Assembly (NCBI RefSeq): GCF_048564905.1
Contig: NC_133018.1
Coordinates: forward strand, 3,410,001-3,474,000
Direction of reading: 5' to 3'
From: Vicugna pacos
Taxonomy: Eukaryota > Chordata > Mammalia > Artiodactyla > Camelidae
DNA: 64,000 nt
Shown: positions 46,516 through 59,123 of the stretch, in pieces
How the letters are laid out: each line of letters begins with the position of its first letter
Numbering within the stretch: the stretch's first letter is position 1
Notes under the pieces: model-generated
The model's database searches: none
The model's input: only the letters and a program-made list of their open reading frames with translations
What the model was told of the DNA's origin: nothing
Translations under genes and position numbers: made by a program

Positions 46516-48770
46516 CAGAAAGGAGAAGATGCAGCCAGTGTAGCCAGCTGGACGAACCTGAATCTGGCCAGCTGGTCACCTGGTCTCGAGTCACAGGGTG
46601 TGGCCATGGCCGGTGGGCCGATGTGGCCTGTCCTGGCCAGAAGGTGTAGGAGGCCACTGCTGGTCTTTTGCTCTGGAGTAAGGCCGGATCTACTGCAGAA
46701 GGGCCGCCTGGTGCAGAGTGGGGCTGAGTGCTCTGCTGAACTGGCCCCTCAGGGCTGCTGAGGGGAGGCTGGGCCATCCTCATGCCCATTGCCAGCTCCT
46801 GTGCCGGATTGAAAGGTAGGAAAGCGGGAAAACGGGGAGGCGCTGTTTCGCTGCAGCGATGCTCCAGCACCTTCTGCTGGCCAAGCCCGGCACTGCGCCA
46901 GCTGGCCAAACTGCGGTTTCTGTCTCAGGTGCCCCATCCTTTACCCAAAATTCTCACCCCATCCCGCAAATGCGTAGACACCTGTTGCCAAGAGTCACTG
47001 TATCCACAGGGAACTATATTAATTTCTCCTCGTATGCACAGTTCCTCTGCATATTCTGCTAACTTCCAACAGCTTGTATATAAAGTAATACTGAGCAGAA
47101 GAAAAGAGACATGGTTGATAAATACAAATACCGAGCAAGGAAAAAAGACGCTACGTCACCACGGTTCCTTTTTTTCCACCGATTGTGAATCGGGTTGCCA
47201 GATACAAGACAAGATGCTCCATCAATGAATAAGTGTTTAGTATAATTGTGTTCCAAATATTCCACGGGATGTACACTAAAACATTATCCATTGTTTATCT
47301 GAAATGCAAATTTAACTGGGCATCTGTATTTTCATTTGCTAAACCTGGTGACTCTAGTCATGAGGCTATGTTGACATCTATGGTTTCTCTCTCTCTCCGT
47401 CTCCCCATTAAATATTTCTCGGTTGTCCTTGGCTAGAACCCCAGCTGGTCATGGGTCTTTACCTGGTGGTGGTGGTGGTGCAGGATCTAAACTTTCTTTC
47501 CTAAGAGTCTAAGTACTAAGAAAGACCACGATGCTTAGTGCTCTGGGCTCTAGATAGAGTCCTCTCTGCCCCCATAGCGTGGCCGCCACCCGATTTCTCT
47601 TTAGTCATCAGGGCTGACTGGTCCAACCAGCAAGGGAGCCCTTTTTCTGCTTGAGGGTTTCAACTCAGTGGAACCATGTAGTGTCTCCTGGGGGAAGCAT
47701 GGTTTTCTTGGGGACAAAGATCACCAAAGCAGCAGAGCTCGGAGCTCCGGGACAGAGAGCAAACATCCTTTGGGTGAATTGTTGGGATTAATCATGGAAA
47801 AAGCCTCTCTGATTGCTACCCCTTGATTGCCAGCCTCATGTATTCTGGATCTGGGGCGACCCCACCAAATAATGGTCTTTGATTCAAACGATAAACTGCA
47901 TCCTAGAAGGCAGAAGCCCATATTTCAGGGTGTTAGCTCTCACTTTGTGCCTTCAGTAAGCTATTCCATTTTAAAAAGAAGCCAGCTACTTCCGGGCAAC
48001 AGGTACATAGTAAAACCAGCCCACTCTGAGCTGCAGTCTTTTGTCATGGAATAAGTTGAGACACAAGGCTGTGGGGACTGCCATGACGGTGGCTAAAGCA
48101 TGCCAAGAGCGCAAACTATATCCAGAATTTGTAGCCCTCCCAGGATGGAAGAGATGCAGTGGAATCATCCTGCCACCAGGTGGCTGGTCAGTCCCCCAGG
48201 GAATTGTGCCATCCTGGGGGTTCTCTCTTGGCAGATCTGCCACTAGGTGACAGCAGTAGCCAGGTCCTCCTTGATGGGGTGGGGACTGTGTAAGCAAGCT
48301 CCTGCCCAACCTCCAAACCTGCCATCTCCCGGGAAGCCAGCCAGTCAGGGGATGAAGGCAGAGCAGCGAGAATCCCAGAGAAACAGGGCCAGGGCCTCTG
48401 GGGTTTAGGTAGCCCTGTATTCCCAGTGTTTTGATTCCAAATCAGGTGAACCAATAATTCCCTCCTTAGCTGAGGCTATTTGAGCTGGGTTTCCTGGGAC
48501 CTGCAGGATCACTGACTCCTTCCAGAGCAGAGGTCTGCACACATGCTCCGGGAACACGGAGAGGTGTCTGAAGATTCTGGACCAGCCTCAAATACTGAAA
48601 AGGCCAAGAAATTCCACCATACAAAGGCAGGTGAGCTGTTGGAAATGTAAGAAACCCAGACATAACCCCTGTATAATGTCAGTGCTTGGTACATATTTCA
48701 GAAATGAATGCTGCCTGAAGAATGTGATTTGGAGAAGAGTTCCCACGGCCAGGCACAGTGGACTCAGTTA
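46516..48770. other. Intergenic; unexplained coding-like block at about 47,740-48,310
   Basis: Mostly unremarkable. The block at about 47740-48310 has a texture of diverged coding or retro-element sequence (Trp-, His- and Cys-rich translations in plus frames), but I cannot assign it. It could be an old retro-element interior or a processed pseudogene. Confidence 0.3.
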
Positions 48771-48771
48771 A

Positions 48772-51380
48772 CCAGCTGGGTTAAAAGTAAATGGATGGAT
48801 GACAGATGACTGGATAAAGATGTGGTATATATTCACAATGGAATATTACTCAGCCATGAAAAAGAATGAAATAATGCCATGTGCAGCAACATGGATGGAC
48901 CTGGAGATTATCATACTAGGTGAAGTAAGTCAGACAGAGAAAGACAATGTCATACAATCTCTCTTATATGTGGAATCTAAAGAAAATGACACAAATGACA
49001 TTATTTACAAACCAGAGATAGATTCACAGACGTAGAAAACAAACTATGGCTATCAAGGGGGAAAGGGGTGGGGGGAGGGAAAAATTGGGGGTTTGGGATT
49101 AGCATACTATATGTATGTAACTATATAACAAATATATATAGTTATATAAGTAACAAATATAGTTGCATATATAGTTATATATATATAAAACAGATAAACA
49201 ATAAGGATCTACTGTAGAGCACAGGGAACTATATTAAATAACTTGTAATAACCTATAATGGAAAAGAATCTGAAAAAGACTATATATATTTATACGTATA
49301 GTTGAATCACTTTGGCATACACTCAACTAACACAACATTGTAAACCAACTGTAGTTCAATAAAAAAAAGTTAAAATTCACCAAAAAATGTAAATGAATGG
49401 AAAAAGATACCGTGAAGTTCCTACCCCAAAGAAAGCTGGCGTAGTTATATTGATATCCGTTTGGAAAGTTTTATGGCCAAGAAGCATTACCTAGAATAAC
49501 TTAAAGAAGATAAAGGCAGATTCGAAGCTTCACTGGCTTGACCTGATGGACTTAGATACAGAACACACATCCAGAGTTATAGTATGTATAGTCCCTTCAA
49601 GCAGAAAAGGAACATTGACAATGACAAAAGTTGACCACATACCGGGCTATTAAGTAAGATTAAACAAATTTCAAATGACCGAAATCATTCTGCATGTGTC
49701 CTATAAGCCAAACACCACAAGCAAGTGGCAAACTAGGAATCAGTAGCCAAGAGACCCTGGGCATCCTCAGATGTTTCGCAGTAAAGAAATAGGCTCCCAG
49801 TGGTTGAGAGAAGGTCTCAAACTGGAAATCGGATGACAGATTGAACTTGAACTGTAGTGAAATCCCTCCATAAACACCGTGTGGGATACAGCTAGCGGAT
49901 TACACAGAGGAAAACTGATAGCCTTAAAATGCACACAGAAATTTTATACAAAGTGGATGAGCTAAGCACATGTCTCAGAAAGCCAGAAAACAGCAAAAGA
50001 GTCTCAAAGAAAAAAAGAATGAAGGAAATAAGAAAGGGAGAGACAAATACTAAAGAAATAGAACATAAATATCCAGTGGGGATGATAAAACAGGAAAGCA
50101 GAGAGTTGTCTGTTTTATGATATTACTGAAATTGAAAGCAACTTGGTGAATTTATCAAGAACAAAAGAAAGAAGGCAAACATTACCCATATCAGGAATGA
50201 AACGGGGGCTATTTTTCCAGAATGGAATATCTAAAATGGATAATGAGAGCCTATGATAATAGCATTATGCCAATCATTTGAGATGAAATGAGAACATTCC
50301 TAGAAAAATCTAATCAAACACATATATTTGAGTCAAGAAGAAACAGAAAATCTCAGTCCTTATAAGGGCACTGCGTCAGTGCTCAAAAGTCTTCCCTCAA
50401 AGAAAGCTGACTAGGAGAGCTTCGCTGATAAGCAATTCCAATGTTACATAAATTCCTCTAGAGGATAAAATAATTCATTTCATGAAGTTAACACAGCCTC
50501 AATGGCGAAACCTGACAAGGGCAGTGAACGAGGAGCCACAGCTCTGTCTCACTCAGGAATATAGATGCAAACATTCTGAACAAAATATTAACACCTTGAA
50601 TCCAGCCACTGTACAGGACAATACATGTGGACAAGTCTGGTTCATGTATTCCAAGAAGGCAAGACTGGTTCAACGTTAGAACAATCTACACAATTCGTGA
50701 CATTAAAAGAGAAAAATCATATCAAGAGATGCAGAAAAGGCATTGGATCAAATGCAACAGATGATTTTGGAAAACCAACTTATCATACATGGACTGTGAG
50801 AGAACTTCCTTAATCTGGTGAGATAGTCTTTAAAGAAAACTAGCAGGCATCATGTTTCATAATGAAATGTTTTAAAGTATCCCTTGTGACAAGGCAAGGA
50901 TGCCCATTACCCTCCCTACTGTTGCACCGGGCACTAGAGCTCCAGCAGAGGGAGTAAGGCACGGGAAAGCAAGGAAATGTGTAAGAACTGGGAAGACAGC
51001 AACAACATTGTCATTCTTCACAGATCATATGTTTGTATAGCAAGTCCCACAGAATGTAGATAAATTAGTAGAACCTACAAAAAAGCATATCGAATTTACC
51101 AGATCCAATTCCAAATAGAGAAACTTCCTATTTAACAGCAAATGAATAGAAAATATCACTTAAGAAGGATACAGTTCACAATTGCATTAAAAATATCAGT
51201 TTACTAAGGATGAATCTAAAGAGATGTCCAAGTCATTTGTTTCTGAGAAAACTCTAGATACAACTTCATTGAGAATTATTACAGCCTGTTAATGGAGGAG
51301 AGAGACAAAGAGAGAGAGAGGATATTCATGGATTGAAAGATTCAATACGGTAAAGATGTCAATTTCCCCCCAAACTGGTT
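48772..51380 (+). repeat. L1 LINE ORF2-containing relic, sense
   Basis: Sense L1 text split by a younger L1 end. It resumes at 49387 with aatgaatggaaaaagatacc and continues through ORF2-like regions (for example 49929-50120 and 50480-50810) to about 51380. Broken. Confidence 0.75.
48799..49386 (+). mobile_element. Younger 5'-truncated L1 nested in an older L1
   Basis: Well-preserved camelid L1 3' end ('atggaatattactcagccat', 'agtaagtcagacagagaaag', terminal A-rich tail near 49360-49386). The flanks aagtaaatggatgg (left) and atgtaaatgaatgg (right) read as a target-site duplication with two changes. Confidence 0.75.
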
Positions 51381-51589
51381 GGTAAATCCCCCGGAGAACT
51401 GGTTCAAGGAGCAAAATTCCTGTACCTTTTTTTTTAACAGGCAGAAGCGACGGAGCTGATTGTAATTAAAGGAGGCGCAGGTCTTCTTGACGGAGATGAG
51501 CTCTCTCCTTCTTCCTGGTCATCTGGGCAGCTTCAAGGTTATGACCAGATCACCTGGTTCCCTTCTCTCTGCCTTTGAGGACTCAGGCC

Positions 51590-52200
51590 CTGCCCCGAGC
51601 TGAGTAGGCGACCTGGAGAGGTCTCCCTGTGGGCACACCTGGCCCAACTTCTGTCCAGACAGCGGGTCCGGGAGGGACTCCCGGACTCTTTGGGGGGGTC
51701 ACCCCGCCCCGTCCCCCTCCAGTCTTGGCCCGCCCGCCCGGCTCCAGGACTTGCTGCCCTCTTTCGGCCGCCAGGGGTCGCTGTCTTAACGGTGGAAGCG
51801 CAGGGGGAACCCAGCGCCCGGGCCCGGAGGAGGAGGAGGGGACCCCGAATAGCAGATTCAGGGACCTCAAAGTGATGCCCCGGGAAACTGAGGTCCGGAG
51901 CCCAGGGTCACCCCAGGCGACGGCAGAGTGGGAACCAGGACGTGGGGGCGGGCTTAGTGACCACCCAGTGATGCCTGCCGGCCTCGCCTGATTCTCACTT
52001 AACGCTGCCAGGCATGCGCACCGCTGGGGACAAGGTCCAGGGTCCACAATCCGAGGAGGAGTGCGGGTGCGGGACCAGTCTCGGTTTGTATCCGGGTCTG
52101 TAAGTGAGACCGGCTGCTCTGCAGAAACGGCTGAAGGTCGCAGTGACCTCCCGTGTCCCCAGGGCTCCAGAGGGGCGTCCGCTCTCCCAGAAGTGCTGAC
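51590..52200. promoter_or_regulatory. CpG-rich patch, possible promoter
   Basis: A GC- and CpG-dense segment with open frames on both strands (154 codons minus, 120 codons plus) that mirror each other and carry no motif. It includes a GC-rich run near 51705-51760. It may mark the start of a noncoding or unrecognised transcript. Confidence 0.4.
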
Positions 52201-54965
52201 CCAAGAACCAGGGATGCCCAGGGCTTCCCAGTGCCGTGTAAGTGAAGGAAGGACAGGAATTGTCCAACTTCTGTCCGCGCAGACGGGCCGGCACCTGCTA
52301 CATGTTGCCCTACTTGACTGGTTGGCTCCCAGTCCTAGAGACGTACCTGCAGGAACTTAGAAGGCGCAGGTATGTCGGCATGATGCTGTCCAGGTACATT
52401 TGAAAACTTGGACAAATCACAAGGTGCTCAGCGTGCTCTGCAAGGCCCTGAGGGCCCTGCCCCCTTCCTTGGATCCAGCCCCTCTGGCCTCCTTGCTGTT
52501 TCTGCAACTTGTCAGGCACGTCTGACCCCAGGGCCTTTGCACTTGCTGTCTCTTCTGTCAGGAGTGCTCCTCCCCAGGCACCTCCCGGGGGTCCCCTCCT
52601 TCATTCAGGGGTGGCCTCTCGTAACCATTCATTGAAACCAACATTTGTCACCCCTAACCCCTTCCTTTCCTAAAGAACTCTTCACATTTTACATGTTGCT
52701 TGTCCAGCCGGCCTCACCCACTGGAACTTTGCTTCAGGACTTGGTCTCTGAGGCCCCTGTCACATCCCAGGGCCCAAGACAGTGCTGGGCTTTGGAGCTG
52801 ATCAGGGGCTACGTATGGAATGGGTGACGCTTGTTTCTTTGGGAAGCAGGAACCATGGGCCTGGGGGACAAGGGGATCTACTGTGACAGTTTTTTTTCTC
52901 TTGGGTGAAGATCTGAACTTGTGGACCACGGGTTAGCGTTTCTTGCTTCTGTGTGGCTGATGTCTCGCGTCTGTGTTAGTGGTCTTGGCATTTTTGTGTT
53001 TCCCTAAAGCCCAGGCCCCTCCCCTCTCGACATCCCATCCCTTCAGCACAGAGGAGACCCGGCTTGGAGACCCTCTGGTCTGGAGATTCCTCTCCCCAAG
53101 GTGCCTCTTCCCTCCTGGAGAGCTGTGCACATGTATGAGGGGGTGGGGGTACAAGACACCCTCTCCACCCAGCTCCTCTTCCCCGGAGGGCCCAGCCTCT
53201 GGGCTCTAGCAGGGCCTTCAGAGCTGGAATGAGCTGGAATCTGAGTTGGGGGCCAGGCCTCCACCACTTACCTGCTGGCTGACCTTGGCCAAGTCACGAT
53301 CCCCACCCCCACCTCATCCTACTACTCCGTGGAAGGAGAGAACCATCTTCCTAGACTTGGGCATCTGGGATTTATGATGATCAATCCTGGGTCTTTATAG
53401 ATATGACTGAGACCTTTTAGAGAAGTGACAACAGTGGCCACTAGAGGGCACTGCCAGCTGGGGCCTCTGTGTGTGCACGTGTGTGTGTGTGTGCACATAT
53501 ATGGGTGTGTGTGCAAGTATCAGTGTGTGTGCGTGTTCGGGGGGCACTGTGCAGGGGCACGGGTATGTTGACCAGGAATGCAGATGGGACACCTCCGTGT
53601 GGCCCGTGAGGACAGTCAGGTGAGGGTGGTGATGTACCTGTGCAGGTGACACTCCAGTGCGGTGCATGGTGACCCCCTCCCTGAACTTGACCATCCTGCC
53701 CCCAGGTCAGCTCCTGACAGGCCCAGGTTTCAGGCCCCAGGCGTGGACCTGAGGCCTCTGGGGGAGAGCAGAGGGTGAGGCCTGGTCCATCTGGGGGTGA
53801 GTGTGGGGTGTGGGGCAAAGGGCCCACGCTGCTACCTGAGGCCTGGAAGTGGGGGCAGCAGCAGGGGGGTTTGGCTTCTCCCCTCGGACACGGAGGATTC
53901 TTTGTGTTTGAGACAAATAAGCACCAGACACCCTGCCTGCAGCCCCCTAGTTGCTGTCTGCTCAGGGCGGGACCAAGACTCACCTACAGAAAGGTCAGTC
54001 AGGCGCTGCCCCTGAGCCTGGATCATGGCTGTGGGTCTGGGAGGGAAGCTGAGAGGTGGAGCTGCGCAGGCCCCGGGGGCAGGCAGGTGCTGGGCCTGCA
54101 GGAGCCAAGCCAGGCTGGGGCCCTGAGCAGAGAGGAGCCTGGCCGGGAGGCCTGCAGACTCTGGGGGGGTCCTCAGCTCAGAATAGCCAAGGCTGAGTCT
54201 TAGGGTGCAGGTCCTGGGGCTGAATCCGGCCGAGTGGGGGTCCTCAATGCCAAGGGCATGTGGGCGCCGTCAGTGGGGAGAGCACAGGTCCTTGGGTCCA
54301 GCGGCTGGGCTCACAGTGCGACCTGAGCAAGTCCTACATCCCCTGTGGGCCTTGGTTTCTCCTGTGCTGAGTGGGTGCAGCCTGATCTCTGAGACCTCTT
54401 CCAGGTTCCCTAGTAACCCCCCACCTGCTCTGGCTCCTGGGGCTGCCAGACTGGGCAGCCAGGACCCGTGATGGGCCTGGCAGCCCAGGCTCTGAGACTC
54501 CCCTGGATGTGCTGGGGCTGGAGGTCTCCCCTCCAAGGCCTCCATCAAGGGCAGCTGCCCCAGGAAGGCCAGACTGGGGCCTCAGTTCTCAGAAACTGAG
54601 GGGCCATGTGTACCTGAGGCAGAGGGGACAAAACCCCTTCCCTGGGCTCTGACTGTGGGACCACCAACAGGGTCCTTCCACAGCTCCACCTGTGCAGATC
54701 CCACAGACCCCAGCCACTGACCTTGGGTCACATCCCTAGCCCCCGACTCCCAGCACTCGCACCCTCCCAGCGCCCCCAGGGCAGCTGGGGCTGAGCTCAC
54801 AGCCCTGAGGTCCGCGGGATGTCAGAGGCACAGTGTCGAGAGAAAGAAAACACCCAGCCTAACTCAATCTACATGAAGCTGAGAAATGGATGGTTTAAGG
54901 GCACCCAGAGGACATAAAACTGTAAGGAAAAGTAAAGAGGTGATGAACTCTGGGGCTTTAGTGAC
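52201..54965. other. GC-rich intergenic, with L2 and MIR relics and a GT repeat
   Basis: L2-like fragment at about 52520-52640 ('agggcctttgcacttgctgt'). MIR-like at about 53220-53310 and 54290-54400. (GT)n-rich tract at about 53469-53540. No coding exon recognised. Confidence 0.5.
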
Positions 54966-54969
54966 CTGA

Positions 54970-55110
54970 TTTCTGGTCACATTCTAGCCTGTGAGGTTAA
55001 TTACTGGGAAATTCACATCAGCTAGACTTGACCGTCTTGAAATGAACACTCATAAGGTTGTGCAACCATCACCACGATTGTTACTACATTTTAAACTTTG
55101 CAGTTGCTTT
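54970..55110 (-). repeat. L1M 3' UTR fragment, antisense
   Basis: 'ataaggttgtgcaaccatca ... ccacgattgttactac' is the reverse complement of an L1M end. Confidence 0.5.
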
Positions 55111-56134
55111 TTATTTATTTCTGTTGTGGTTTTCACTGTTTACAGCTAAAATAGGATTAAAATAGAAGGAAATCCATCAAAATATGAGTGGCGGCTCCTC
55201 TGGGTGAAATACGCGGGGTGAATTCTTTCTCTCCCGTTTGTTTTTCTGTACTTTTCATGTTGTTTACAGTGAGCAGCTGTTATTTTAAAACCAAGACCAA
55301 GACCAATAAACTCTATTTTAAGAAGAGCTCAGAAAACAAGAAGGTGATGCTCTTTCACGCTGGCTGACACCTGGGTCCTCGGAGCTCATCTACACCCTGT
55401 TGCCTCCACCTGGACCTGGAGTTTGGGGGTCCCGGAGGCTGCAGCACCTCTCTGCCAGGATGGCCCCCAACACAGGAGGGAAAGCTCTTCCAGGCTTGGC
55501 AATTCCCCCCTAGATTGCTGTTCCAGGCCCTGTAACTCCACGTCACACTTGTGTTTGCTAAACTCTATGTCCCTCTGCTTTTGTTAGCCTCAGCTCGTGA
55601 ACTGGAGACCTGCAGGTCCCCTGGGAGAGTGGGTGAGATGTTTTGCCACCAGCCACTACTTCTTTCTCCCTCCACTTTCATTTATTGCTAAGGCCCTCTT
55701 ATAAGAACCTTGAGAAACAAATTCAAAATTAAAGCTGAAATTCCTCTACAATCCAACTGCTCAGTCCAAATGGTGGCCCCTGAGATCCTCCTGCCATGCC
55801 CCCGACTTTGTGTGTGTGTGTGGGTGATCTCAACCTGGTGCACGCTGCTACCAGGTGGCAGTAATCCTATCTCAGACGTTGAGTTCCAAGACAGGCCCCT
55901 GCTTCTGGTCAGGAAGGGCTTCACACTGGACTGAATGCCTGTGTGCTTTGCTCTCCTGTGACCCACCGAGTTCTCATGGGTGGGCGTCAAGTCTCTTTCC
56001 TTAAGGAGGGTCTTGAATTAGATCAGTGTGGTCAGCCCTCTGCAGGCCATGGTCTCTTTTCTGCACAAAGCCTTGGAACTCACGCCACAATGCACACTTA
56101 TAAAGACACATCGCAGGGCTATCAAAGAAATGTT
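55111..56134. other. Intergenic, nothing identified
   Basis: No exon signal. A short GT run lies near 55810-55822. Confidence 0.45.
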
Positions 56135-56580
56135 CACATATTGAGATACAGGGAAGTCATTCTGGCTTATACATGAGTTAACTTGAATTTGATACTAACT
56201 AAAACAGCCTGTTTGTGGCCCAACAAATATACGTTGTACATCTGCTTTAATTATGTAAGAAAAGGGTACATTGACCAGAAGTAAAGAATGTCCCTGTTAG
56301 AAATAAAGATTAAATGTCCTTCTTCCTCGCACACCGTATTATACCTGCTGTCCATGTAGGTGCTGGTCTGGGTTTTTTAAACCTTGAAGAAGTGTATCCC
56401 TGACTTGTTTAATGTTCTTTATTCTGACAAGACATAAAACTGCACTGGAAACCATGCTTCTCTGGGGCAGTTTCTCAGAGCCATCTGGGAAGCGGGCTTC
56501 CAGGCTTGTCCTCAGTTTGGCTCAAATAAACATCTTTTCTATTCTTATTATTGATTGTTAAGTGATTATTCTCATTGACA
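56135..56580 (+). mobile_element. Solo LTR fossil, probably class I ERV
   Basis: The last 150 bases have the LTR pattern 'ctctggggcagtttctcaga ... ctcaaataaacatcttttct' with an AATAAA signal and a CA end at 56580. The start is approximate. No internal viral region adjoins, so it is treated as a solo fossil. Confidence 0.55.
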
Positions 56581-56689
56581 AGGGTTTCTCAAGCCCCTGA
56601 GCTAGATGTTCTGGGACCGCTCCAGGATCCGGGCCCCTGGGCTCAGAGAGGAGGGCACTGGGCCTCTTCTTTGGGACCCCGGTGGGTGG

Positions 56690-56900
56690 ACCTTGGATCC
56701 ATCCTTGCACCCTTGCTGGGTGCTGTGCTGAGTGCTTCCCTGAATTATCTGCCTGAATCCTCTCACAGCCCTGAGGGGTAGCTGCCACTATCAACACCTC
56801 CTCATCACAGAGGAGGACCCAGGGAGGATGTCACCTACCCAAGGTCACACCCCTGGAAAGTGATGGAGCCGGGACTAGAACCTGGGTCTGTCTGGGTTCC
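56690..56900 (+). repeat. MIR SINE relic
   Basis: Long MIR match: 'gctgggtgctgtgctgagtg ... ctcctcatcacagaggagga ... ccaaggtcacacccc ... gccgggactagaacctgggt'. A second, weaker one may lie at about 57060-57170. Confidence 0.75.
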
Positions 56901-57231
56901 AAGCTCAGGCTCTTACCACAAGCTGGGATTCAAGCCAGGCGGGGAGTCAGCTCCATGACCTGCAAGGTCCTTCCAGCACTGAGAATGCATTTGAGAAGCC
57001 TCTTGGGTTTCTAAAGCATCTTCATGCGTGTGTGTCCTTCCAGGGTCCTTCCCCACTGCTTGTGAGGTGGGCAGGGCTGGGCCTGACATCCTCTTTGCCT
57101 GTGAGGGGACAAGGCTTAGGGGCATTAAGGAAATGGCCCAAGGTCACATCAAGTCAGGATCAGAGCTGAGATAGGTGTTGGGCTAAGTCCTTTTCCATGG
57201 AGCTGCCAGGCACTTGTGTTTCTCATGATTA

Positions 57232-57490
57232 GGATCTATCCACCCACCCAACTATCCATCCATCTATTCACCCATCCAACTATTAACCTATCTATGAACC
57301 CACTAATCTACCCACTTATCCACCCATTCATCAACCATTCATCTGTCATCCACCCATCCATCCATCTATCCAACAACGTATCCACCCATCCACCTAAACA
57401 GCCATCAATAATCCACCTACTTCCCCATCCATCCACCCACCCACCCACTCATCCTCTACCCACCCATCCATTTCTTCCTTCCTTCATTCC
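57232..57490. repeat. Tetranucleotide (CATC/CACC) tandem repeat
   Basis: About 260 bases of ccatccacccat-type units, imperfect, with translation products rich in His, Pro and Ser that should not be taken as a gene. Confidence 0.9.
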
Positions 57491-58959
57491 CGTCCTTGTT
57501 TATTGAGACTGTTTATTGAGAGCCTTGAAGTTACCAGGCACGGGGCTGGGGGTGAGATGCCGAATTTGCAGACTTGGGAGGGGCAGCACCTCTTCCTTTG
57601 TCCTGCTGAGGCAAAAGGCAGGCAGCCTGGAGCGATGGCTGTTTGGTTCCTGCCCTTTTGGGCTCTGGGTCACAGCACCAGACTCACTGAATTGGCTTAA
57701 AAACTGATGTTTTTCTGGGGAGAAAGTGAGGAGTGAACAGTGAGGGGTGGTGTCTGTCCTCATGTCACTTACAGAGCTGATAGCTGGCAATGGCCTTAAG
57801 TGGAAAGTTTAAGTGGTGATTTTAGGAATATAAGAAAAGAGAGAAAACACATACAAACCCTCATAGCTACCATAAGTGTAATTAGAATGGACAAGCTCTA
57901 TGTAATGCAGAGTGAGTTGCCAACAGTAATTTCTAACCTAATTAGCTGCCAAAATAAACTGCTGTCTACGTGGCAGAGAAGTTTGACAACCCAGGACTCC
58001 CCACTTCCACAGACCATCCTCTGATCTACTGCATAATTCTTCCTGTCCAAAGGACTGGTCAAAACTCTTGAAGTCCCTTCTCATCTGCTTCAGGCAACCC
58101 CTCTTTCCTTCACAACTTTGGCTGATCCTGGACAGTGTTCCATGCTAATCTGCTTTACTTGTAAGAAGGTTTTTATTGCTCTTTGCAGAAATTGCTTAAA
58201 TGTCTGCTTTGCAATGGCCCACGCTTACGTTTTTAACTGTATTTAAAAGGGGGTGCTGTTGTCCAGTCCTCTTTGCCCAGAGCCTGCTGCTGGGCGTCCA
58301 GCCTCCTGGAATACCTTCTCTCTTTTTTAGGGGCTCAGTGACCTTCCTGGTGTCTGGATGTGGAGTTAGAGCTGTGGGAGAGTTTTCATGGATTTGGATA
58401 GAACCTAAGACTTAGAGGAAAGAATCCATTTTAAAATGACCTCTTTCCACGTACATTTCCACGATTGCATCACTGCCCAAGAGGGATGGCTGTCTTTTCA
58501 GCAATGTAATCCCAACCCTGCACCCAGACTGTCACGGATACAGCAGGCAAGCAATACACATTTTTTAATGTTAAGTGAATTGGACTAACTATACTTACTT
58601 AAGTGAAAAGAAAACCCTTGTTTTTTCATAATTACCCAATGAATATATAATCATTGTAGAACAATCAGAAAAGTCACATGTACCAAATGTAAACCAACAT
58701 AACCTGCGGGTCCACCCTCCCCCCCCAGGAAGCCCCAGGTAAGAGGTGTGGGCCTGGATACAGATGTAGACAAAGAGACACCCACTCACATGGGCCAGGT
58801 TGACAGGCTCTTGGGAGTAATATTTTCATGATGCTGTTCAAACTTTCGAATATACCATTTTTAGAGAGTCTTCGATCTTAACTCAGTGTGCTGTTTTGTT
58901 TTCTGATGATAAAAATCATCGATGTTCTTTGAGAAATCAGAAAGTGTAGAGATTCATAG
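57491..58959. other. Intergenic, nothing identified
   Basis: Mixed-composition DNA; short open frames only. Confidence 0.45.
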
Positions 58960-58977
58960 AGAAGAAAATAAACACCT

Positions 58978-59105
58978 ATGATGAAAAAAATAAGAAAAGG
59001 AATATATATCTGTATAACTGAATTACTATGCTGTACGCCAGAAATTAACACAGCATCGTAAATGGACTCTACTTCAATTAAAAAAAAAAGAACACAGGAA
59101 AAAAA
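58978..59105 (+). mobile_element. Very short 5'-truncated L1 insertion
   Basis: 128 bases of L1 3' end ('actatgctgtacgccagaaa', 'ggactctacttcaatt') plus an A-rich tail. A near-perfect 18-base duplication, agaagaaaataaacacct/agaagaaaataaacatct, lies at 58960-58977 and 59106-59123. Confidence 0.88.
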
Positions 59106-59123
59106 AGAAGAAAATAAACATCT

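Noticed and set aside
51583-52047. 154-codon minus-strand open frame in the second CpG-rich patch
   Set aside because: The plus strand is equally open over the same bases, which points to composition rather than coding.
57232-57490. CRISPR-like array
   Set aside because: The units are contiguous tetranucleotides with no spacers, in a mammalian genome.
57216-57506. 96-codon frame rich in His, Pro and Ser
   Set aside because: It is a translation of the CATC/CACC tetranucleotide repeat.
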